From Streptosporangiaceae bacterium (lineage in GTDB: Bacteria; Actinomycetota; Actinomycetes; Streptosporangiales; Streptosporangiaceae), in the NCBI GenBank assembly GCA_025934635.1, contig JAICWX010000194.1:1-16793 (forward strand): a stretch of 16,793 nucleotides of DNA, read 5' to 3'. Of the stretch, positions 12,574 to 16,793 are shown one piece after another. How positions within the stretch are numbered: the first letter of the stretch is position 1; every line of letters begins with the position of its first letter. A program made the translations under genes and the position numbers. The notes beneath the pieces were generated by a model, which saw nothing but the letters and a program-made list of their open reading frames with translations, was not told the origin of the DNA and searched no databases.

Positions 12574-14148
12574 ATGACCGCGGGCATAGAGGCACCTATC
12601 ACCGGCGTGACCGTCTTTACCGACGGCGCCCGGATCCAGCGCACCGGCACGGTGAGCGTCGAACCCGGGCGGCAGACGGTGCTGGTCGGCGGCCTGCCGG
12701 CCAGCCTGGATCCGGCGTCGGTCCGGGTCACGGCCCGCGGCGCGGGCCTGGCGCTGCTGAACGTCGAGGTCCGGCACGGCTACGCCGCCGATCCGCTGCG
12801 GGAACAGGTCGCGCGGCTGCGGGCCGAGGTCGAGCGGTGCCGTGACGCCGTCCAGGCGCTGGACGACGAGGACACCGCCGAGCAGGCGCGGCTCGATTTC
12901 CTCGGCCATCTGTCCGGGGCGGCGGCCACGGCCCTGGCCCGGGCGGTGAGCTTCGGCCGGGCCGGCCACGACGACCTGACCGGGATGGCCGGTCACCTGT
13001 CGGCCGACACGGCCGCGGCGCTCGGCCGCCGCCGCGACATCGGCGGGCGCCGGCGGGCCGCCCGCCGCGAACTCGAGGCGGCCGAACGGCGCCTCGGCGA
13101 GGCGGAGCAGCGGGCGGGCCAGACGACCCCGTTTTCCGAGGTCGCCGCGACCCTCGAAGCGGTGTCCGCCGAGGCCGGGGCGGCCGAGGTGGAGGTCTCG
13201 TATCACGTGGGCGGCGCGTCCTGGCGGCCGCTGTACGACCTGACGCTGAAGGGCGAGCAGCTGGCCGTCAGCTACCTGGCCGAGGTGACCCAGCAGACCG
13301 GCGAGGACTGGCCGGCCGTGGAGCTGGTGCTGTCCACCACGCGGCGCGGGCGGCACCGGGGGCTGCCCGAGCTCGACCCCTGGTATGTCCGGCGGGCCCA
13401 GCCGCCCGCCGCGCCGCGCGCCGTCCGGGCCCGGGCGGCTTCGGGCGGCCCGGTTCCGGCGCCGATGCTGCCGCCGCAGATGGCGGCGCCGGAGGCCGCC
13501 ATGCTCAGCGCTGATGTGGTCGACGCGGCGGAGGCCTGGGCCGGGGTGGCCTACCGGGTGCAGCGCCCGCTGGCCGTGCCGGCCGACGGGGGGCCGCAGA
13601 AGACCAGCATCGCCCGGTTCGACCTCGACGCCACGCTCGACCACCTCACGGTCCCGGTGCTGGCCCCGGAGGCCTACCTGCGGGCCACCGCGGTCAACAC
13701 CTCGTCGCTGCTGCTCCTGCCCGGCCCGGCCCGGGTCTTCCACGGCACCCAGTTCACCGGGGAGACCACTTTGGAAACCGTGGCCGCCGGCGAGGAACTC
13801 GAGCTCCAGCTCGGCGTGGACGACCAGATCCGGGTGGAGCGCCAGCTGCGCCGCCGCAGCACGAGCAAGGCCGTCATCGGCGGCACCCGCACGATCGACA
13901 TCGGCTACGAGATCACGGTGGAGAACCACCGCCAGGGCCGGACCCGGGTCAGCGTCAAGGACCGCATCCCGGTCTCCGCCGACGGTGACATCAAGGTCCG
14001 GCTGCGGGAGGCCGGCCCGGCGCCGGCCGGGCAGACCGACCTGGGCGAGCTCAGCTGGGAGCTGCCGCTCGACGCCGGGCAGGCGGCGGCGATCCGCTAC
14101 CGGTTCACCGTGGAGCACCCGGCGCAGGTGACGGTGACCGGGCTGTAG
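12574..14148 (+). CDS. MuiA-like protein, DUF4140-DUF4139
   Basis: This 524-aa protein has the layout of the mucoidy inhibitor MuiA/DUF4139 family. An N-terminal DUF4140-like beta domain (about 1-95: 'ITGVTVFTDGARIQRTGTVS') is followed by two charged, coiled-coil-prone stretches (about 75-110 and 150-190). The DUF4139 domain runs to the end, with 'VEVSYHVGGASWRPLYDLTL' and 'ELVLSTTRRGRHRGLPELDP'. A proline/alanine-rich linker sits at about 275-310. No signal peptide or membrane segment is visible, so it is probably cytosolic. The molecular function of the family is not established; the name comes from a Pseudomonas alginate phenotype. Nothing ties it to steroid metabolism, and a separate -10-like box suggests independent expression. 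Confidence 0.8.
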   Translation: MTAGIEAPITGVTVFTDGARIQRTGTVSVEPGRQTVLVGGLPASLDPASVRVTARGAGLALLNVEVRHGYAADPLREQVARLRAEVERCRDAVQALDDEDTAEQARLDFLGHLSGAAATALARAVSFGRAGHDDLTGMAGHLSADTAAALGRRRDIGGRRRAARRELEAAERRLGEAEQRAGQTTPFSEVAATLEAVSAEAGAAEVEVSYHVGGASWRPLYDLTLKGEQLAVSYLAEVTQQTGEDWPAVELVLSTTRRGRHRGLPELDPWYVRRAQPPAAPRAVRARAASGGPVPAPMLPPQMAAPEAAMLSADVVDAAEAWAGVAYRVQRPLAVPADGGPQKTSIARFDLDATLDHLTVPVLAPEAYLRATAVNTSSLLLLPGPARVFHGTQFTGETTLETVAAGEELELQLGVDDQIRVERQLRRRSTSKAVIGGTRTIDIGYEITVENHRQGRTRVSVKDRIPVSADGDIKVRLREAGPAPAGQTDLGELSWELPLDAGQAAAIRYRFTVEHPAQVTVTGL

Positions 14149-14380
14149 GAAGCGGCGCGCCAGTAGGAGGGGCTTGAAGCTAGCTCTGCGTTTCATCGCG
14201 AAACGGGCAATAGGATGCCATTCTCGATGACGACCGCGTGATGAATGACGTTGACCTCAGGCCGGTCCATCCGGGCGATTCATACGTGAACAGCGGCCGA
14301 AAATGCCTTGAATATAGAGTGCAGGCGGTTAAACGACGCTCCGGGGGTTGAATCGCGCCGTCGCGGGCTAAGTTCAGAAG
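14149..14380. other. AT-richer intergenic stretch with hairpin and micro-ORF
   Basis: This 232-bp gap is visibly less GC-rich than the rest of the window. It contains a 6-bp hairpin CGTTTC/GAAACG (14189-14205) without a T-tract. It also holds a 25-codon minus-strand micro-ORF (14193-14270) whose product includes 'VNVIHHAVVIENGILLPV' and whose codons are less GC-biased. No RNA gene or convincing terminator is recognised. Confidence 0.5.
14369..14374 (+). promoter_or_regulatory. -10-like box TAAGTT for the zinc-ribbon gene
   Basis: TAAGTT ends 6 nt before the GTG at 14381. AGAAG directly abuts the start and is too close to work as a Shine-Dalgarno sequence, so a leaderless transcript is likely. 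Confidence 0.4.
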
Positions 14381-14743
14381 GTGAGTGCTTTCCTCCGGGT
14401 GACCAAGAAGCTCATCTGCCCGCGCTGCGGCGACGTCCTCGCGGATGCCGATTACCGGCCGCTGGCCGGCAGCCTGACGCTCATCGCGCCGGACGGCGAC
14501 CAGCTCACCCCGCAGATGAGCGCGGTCCATCTGCGCCGGGCCGAAGAGCAGCTGGCGACCGCCGCCTCCGCGGCCGACGCCGACGAAGCCCGGACGCGGC
14601 TGGAGTTCATCAAGCGCCATAGCGGCGAGCTGATGTACGACCTGCCGTGCCACCGGGGTCACTACACCCTGGCGACGGCCCCGCAGATGACGCGGGCGCT
14701 GCGCCAGACCCACGGGGGCTGGGTGAGCCTGTCCCCGGCCTGA
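14381..14743 (+). CDS. Small zinc-ribbon-like protein of unknown function
   Basis: This 120-aa protein has a 'LICPRCGD' zinc-knuckle half near the start (Cys13, Cys16) and a second possible ligand cluster 'PCHRGHY' (Cys90, His91, His94). A helical Ala/Glu/Asp-rich segment lies between them (about 50-80). CxxC plus a distal Cys/His set could bind one zinc ion. I do not recognise a named family. Third codon positions are strongly GC-biased, supporting real coding, and competing frames on both strands look random. GTG start at 14381, supported by the -10-like box. It converges on the RidA-like gene with a 36-bp gap that contains a T-run (14751-14755) but no clean terminator hairpin. Confidence 0.7.
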   Translation: MSAFLRVTKKLICPRCGDVLADADYRPLAGSLTLIAPDGDQLTPQMSAVHLRRAEEQLATAASAADADEARTRLEFIKRHSGELMYDLPCHRGHYTLATAPQMTRALRQTHGGWVSLSPA

Positions 14744-14779
14744 CCAGGGCTTTTTACGCCTGAGCTTTGTACGTCTCCG

Positions 14780-15178
14780 TCAGTCAGCTACGACGGCCCA
14801 GGCCTCGACCTCGATCATGAGGCCGGGGATGGCCAGCGCGCCGACCTGGACGGCGGTGCTGGCCGGCGGGCGGGCGACGTCCACGTACTCGTCGCGGACC
14901 GGGCGCACGACCGCGATCAGCGAGATGTCGGTGAGGTAGAAGCTCAGCTTGATCACGTCGGTGAAGGAGGCCCCGGCCGCGGCCAGCGCCCGGTTCAGGT
15001 TGGCGAACACCTGCCAGGCCTGCGCCTCCATGTCACCCGGCCCGACCAGCTCGCCGTTCTGGTCGAGGGCGACCTGCCCGGAGATGGCCACCCACCGGCC
15101 GCGGCCGGTCACCGCGTGGCTGTAGCCCGGGCCGGGTGCCAGCCCGTCGGGAGCGCGGAAATGCTGCAGTGCCGACAT
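14780..15178 (-). CDS. RidA/YjgF-family protein lacking the deaminase arginine
   Basis: This 132-aa protein has the standard Rid length and fold pattern: 'GYSHAVTGRGRWVAISGQVA', 'QAWQVFANLNRALAAAGASF', 'DVIKLSFYLTD' and 'IPGLMIEVEAWAVV'. Canonical RidA enamine deaminases carry an Arg (Arg105 in E. coli) in a 'PARS' context; here the equivalent segment reads 'PPASTAVQV', so 2-aminoacrylate deaminase activity is unlikely and a Rid4-7-type role is more probable. The ATG has GGAAGGGG upstream (15184-15191 read on the minus strand). It lies 49 nt downstream of the MerR-PP2C gene on the same strand and may be cotranscribed with it. Confidence 0.85.
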   Translation of the reverse strand: MSALQHFRAPDGLAPGPGYSHAVTGRGRWVAISGQVALDQNGELVGPGDMEAQAWQVFANLNRALAAAGASFTDVIKLSFYLTDISLIAVVRPVRDEYVDVARPPASTAVQVGALAIPGLMIEVEAWAVVAD

Positions 15179-15215
15179 GCCGGCCCCTTCCGTAACTGTT
15201 TTCCCGGCTGTGTCC

Positions 15216-15227
15216 CCTTGTCCAAGG
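15216..15227. promoter_or_regulatory. Perfect 12-bp inverted repeat between merR-PP2C and ridA-like genes
   Basis: CCTTG-TC-CAAGG has perfect 5-bp arms and directly abuts the stop codon of the MerR-PP2C gene, upstream of the RidA-like gene. It could be an operator (MerR and TetR proteins bind such dyads) or a chance palindrome; the 2-nt centre is too small for a terminator loop. Confidence 0.3.
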
Positions 15228-16310
15228 CTATCGGGGTTGGGTGGTGACGTCGGCGACGATGCAGGTGATGTTGTCGGGGGCGCCGCCGTCCATGGCCAGG
15301 GCGATCAGGTCGGCGGCGGCCTGGTCGGGGTCGGGCACGGTGAGCAGGACCCGGGCGATGGCGTCGGCGGGCGCGGCCACGTGCAGGCCGTCGGAGCAGA
15401 TCAGGTAGCGGTCGCCGGACCGGGCCTGGCGCAGCTGGAGGTCGGGGCGGGAGGCGTGGTTGCCGTCGAGCGCACGCAGCAGGAGCAGCCGCTGCGGGTG
15501 CGAGGCAGCCTCCTCGGCCGTGATCTTGCCCTCGTCCAGCAGCGACTGGACCAGGGTGTGATCCTGGGTGATCTGGAATACCTCGCCGTCACGGACCAGG
15601 TAGGCCCGGGAATCGCCGATGTGGGCCAGGCCGAGCTGGGAGCCCGACCACAGCAGCGCGGTCAGCGTGGTGCCCATGCCCTGCAGGGCGGGGTTGGCCT
15701 GGACCATCTCGCGCAGCGCGCTGTCGGCCCGGCGGACGGCGTGATCCAGGGCGTTCAGCAATTCGTCGCCGGGCACGTGGGTGTCCAGCGGCCGCATCGC
15801 CTCGATGACGGCGGCGCTGGCCACCTCGCCGGCCACGTGGCCGCCCATCCCGTCGGCCACCGCGAGCAGCCGGGTTCCGGCGTAGGCGGCGTCCTCGTTG
15901 CCCTCGCGAACCAGGCCGGTGTCCGACCGGACCGCGTAGCGGACGGTGAGTGTCTCGGTGCCATCGTTCATGGCGGTGTCCCTTCCCGACAGGTAGCCGA
16001 TGAGGAAGACGGCGAGCTCCCGCCGGGCCGAGGTTTCCGCCTCGACCCGGGCCCAGTACGCGGCCAGTTCGGTCGCGGCCTGGGCCGGTGGCAGCGCGCT
16101 GACCGCGCGGATGGCGGCGAGCGGCATGCCCAGCCGGCGCAGCCAGGCCACCAGCCGGGCCTGCTCGAGCTGGCCCGGATGGTAGAACCGGTACGACGTC
16201 GCCGGGTCGACCTGGGCCGGGTGGAGCAGCCCGAGCTCGTCATACAGGCGGAGCGCCTTGCGGGACAGCCCGGAGGCCCGGGCGAAGGCCCCGCTGGTCA
16301 TCAGCTCCAC
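15228..16310 (-). CDS. MerR-type HTH fused to PP2C Ser/Thr phosphatase
   Basis: This 360-aa two-domain protein has an N-terminal MerR DNA-binding domain at about 4-72 ('SGAFARASGLSRKALRLYDE', 'TSYRFYHPGQLEQARLVAWL') and a short helical linker. A complete PP2C domain follows from about 118, with all metal-site motifs: 'REGNED' (135-140), 'VADGMGGHVAGE' (151-162), 'AHIGDSRAYLVRDG' (229-242), 'CSDGL' (305-309) and 'APDNITCIV' (344-352). It should dephosphorylate Ser/Thr phosphoproteins and bind promoter DNA. The GTG at 16310 follows AGGAGG with 4 nt spacing; an ATG three codons later is an alternative. An internal ATG (Met114, 15969-15971) has GGGAAGGG 8 nt upstream, so a free 247-aa phosphatase may also be made. 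Confidence 0.9.
   Translation of the reverse strand: MELMTSGAFARASGLSRKALRLYDELGLLHPAQVDPATSYRFYHPGQLEQARLVAWLRRLGMPLAAIRAVSALPPAQAATELAAYWARVEAETSARRELAVFLIGYLSGRDTAMNDGTETLTVRYAVRSDTGLVREGNEDAAYAGTRLLAVADGMGGHVAGEVASAAVIEAMRPLDTHVPGDELLNALDHAVRRADSALREMVQANPALQGMGTTLTALLWSGSQLGLAHIGDSRAYLVRDGEVFQITQDHTLVQSLLDEGKITAEEAASHPQRLLLLRALDGNHASRPDLQLRQARSGDRYLICSDGLHVAAPADAIARVLLTVPDPDQAAADLIALAMDGGAPDNITCIVADVTTQPR
15969..15987 (-). promoter_or_regulatory. Internal ribosome-binding site and ATG for a free PP2C domain
   Basis: On the minus strand GGGAAGGG (15987-15980) precedes an in-frame ATG (15971-15969) by 8 nt. The ATG is Met114, exactly at the MerR-PP2C domain boundary. Translation from here would give a stand-alone phosphatase of family-typical size. 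Inference from spacing and position only. Confidence 0.45.
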
Positions 16311-16502
16311 GTCGCCTCCTCATCCCGGGCCGGACGGCCCGGTGCTCATCAGGCTGGGGGCGGCCCTTGGGGCCAGGTCAAATCAGGCTATGGCGCCGGG
16401 TCGGGATCAGGTGACGGCCCGGTCGGGCGAAGCTGGCGGAATCTCGGACCGAGCGCCGTCGCGGCCGCGGCGGGGAGTGCGCCGAAGCTCTGCGCGTCGC
16501 CT

Positions 16503-16793
16503 TCCCATGCTGCGCTGGCCGCGAAGATCAGCCGGGGGATCGAGGCGGCGCGGGACGGGCGGGTCTCGTTCGTGGCGGTAGAGGTGGACGACCCCGGCGC
16601 GGGGGTGGTGTGCCGGCTCGACAGCGGCTCGCACTTCGACTCGGCCAGCGTGGTCAAGGTGACGATCCTGGGCACGGCCGGGATGACGCACACCGGGCTG
16701 GGCCCGGGCGCGGCGTGGGGACTGACCCGGATCACCGCCGCCGACGGCTGGCTGCCGCTGGCCCCGCACCAGTGGCGGATCAACAGCCTGGGC
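16503..16793 (+). pseudogene. Class-A beta-lactamase-like serine hydrolase, internally deleted, continues past window
   Basis: One open frame running off the right edge reads 'RDGRVSFVAVEVDDPGAGVV', then 'HFDSASVVKVTILG' with the SxxK motif (Ser-Val-Val-Lys). It then jumps to 'AGMTHTGLGPGAAWGLTRIT' and again to 'GWLPLAPHQWRINSLG'. In actinobacterial serine hydrolases of this family, as I recall them, about 50-60 residues including the SDN motif separate the first two blocks. Another long stretch ending in a K-[T/N]-G-like motif precedes GWLPL. Both are missing here, in frame. No ATG/GTG/TTG occurs in this frame upstream until GTG 16575. The catalytic SDN and KTG/KNG elements are absent, so a decayed gene is most likely. 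Confidence 0.6.

Noticed and set aside
11431..14196. 921-codon minus-strand open frame across fadE27 and the DUF4139 gene
   Set aside because: An antisense shadow caused by high GC at third codon positions; the translation is Arg/Pro/His-rich with no domain, whereas both plus-strand genes are clear.
14189..14205. CGTTTC/GAAACG hairpin as a rho-independent terminator for the DUF4139 gene
   Set aside because: The stem is only 6 bp and there is no T-tract after it.
14180..14713. 177-codon minus-strand frame opposite the zinc-ribbon gene
   Set aside because: The plus-strand frame has the CxxC motif, consistent GC-biased third positions and a promoter; the minus frame is random-looking.
14743..14780. 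Bidirectional terminator between the zinc-ribbon and RidA-like genes
   Set aside because: CAGG/CCTG around a T-run gives only a 4-bp stem with mismatches inside; not convincing.
16388..16783. Minus-strand open frames at the right edge
   Set aside because: They are antisense to the serine hydrolase frame, which has recognisable SVVK, GMTHT and WRINS blocks.
1..16793. tRNA, rRNA, CRISPR arrays, insertion sequences, attachment sites
   Set aside because: I saw no tRNA cloverleaf, rRNA-like stretch, spaced repeat array, transposase gene or terminal inverted repeats on reading both strands; short RNAs cannot be excluded by eye.

Overview
The DNA is very GC-rich with strongly GC-biased third codon positions, short or overlapping gene junctions, frequent GTG/TTG starts and several genes with a -10-like box only 6-7 nt before the start codon. 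This points to a high-GC actinomycete (Actinomycetota). The central genes are recognisable actinobacterial sterol/steroid catabolism genes. Genus cannot be settled from the sequence alone; identifications rest on remembered family sequences and motifs, not on database searches.

Layout. (a) 1-2418, plus strand: a translationally coupled trio of a DUF1214-like protein (its 5' end lies outside the window), an atypical short-chain dehydrogenase (SDR) and a PAPS-type sulfotransferase. (b) 2426-9007: a KstR2-like TetR regulator, an FabG3-like hydroxysteroid dehydrogenase, a second longer SDR, a convergent third SDR on the minus strand, then the tightly coupled plus-strand operon echA20-ipdA-ipdB-ipdC. 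This is the module that opens steroid rings C and D. (c) 8952-12546: the thiolase fadA6 (minus) diverging from fadE26-fadE27 (plus, the heteromeric ChsE4-ChsE5 side-chain acyl-CoA dehydrogenase) across a promoter that holds a near-perfect KstR-type palindrome. (d) 12574-14743: a MuiA-like DUF4139 protein and a small zinc-ribbon-like protein. (e) 14780-16310, minus strand: a RidA-like protein and a MerR-type DNA-binding domain fused to a complete PP2C phosphatase. (f) to the right edge: the remains of a class-A beta-lactamase-like serine hydrolase with two apparent internal deletions.

How the genes work together: fadE26-fadE27 shorten the sterol side chain by beta-oxidation. IpdC, and possibly one of the local SDRs acting as IpdF, prepare the bicyclic C/D-ring CoA ester. 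EchA20 opens ring D, IpdAB opens ring C, and FadA6 thiolyses the resulting chain. The KstR2-like regulator and the palindromes at 3057-3078, 5600-5615 and 10271-10284 are the probable control layer. Several usual mycobacterial partners (fadD3, fadE30-33, fdxB) are absent from this window.

Most notable points: a stop-loss extension of FadA6 that overlaps ipdC and runs past an out-of-frame remnant of another gene; a 15-bp tandem repeat at the end of ipdA that multiplies the ipdB Shine-Dalgarno sequence; KstR-type operators placed beside a KstR2-type regulator and C/D-ring genes; a MerR-PP2C fusion with a well-placed internal start; and the doubly deleted serine hydrolase.
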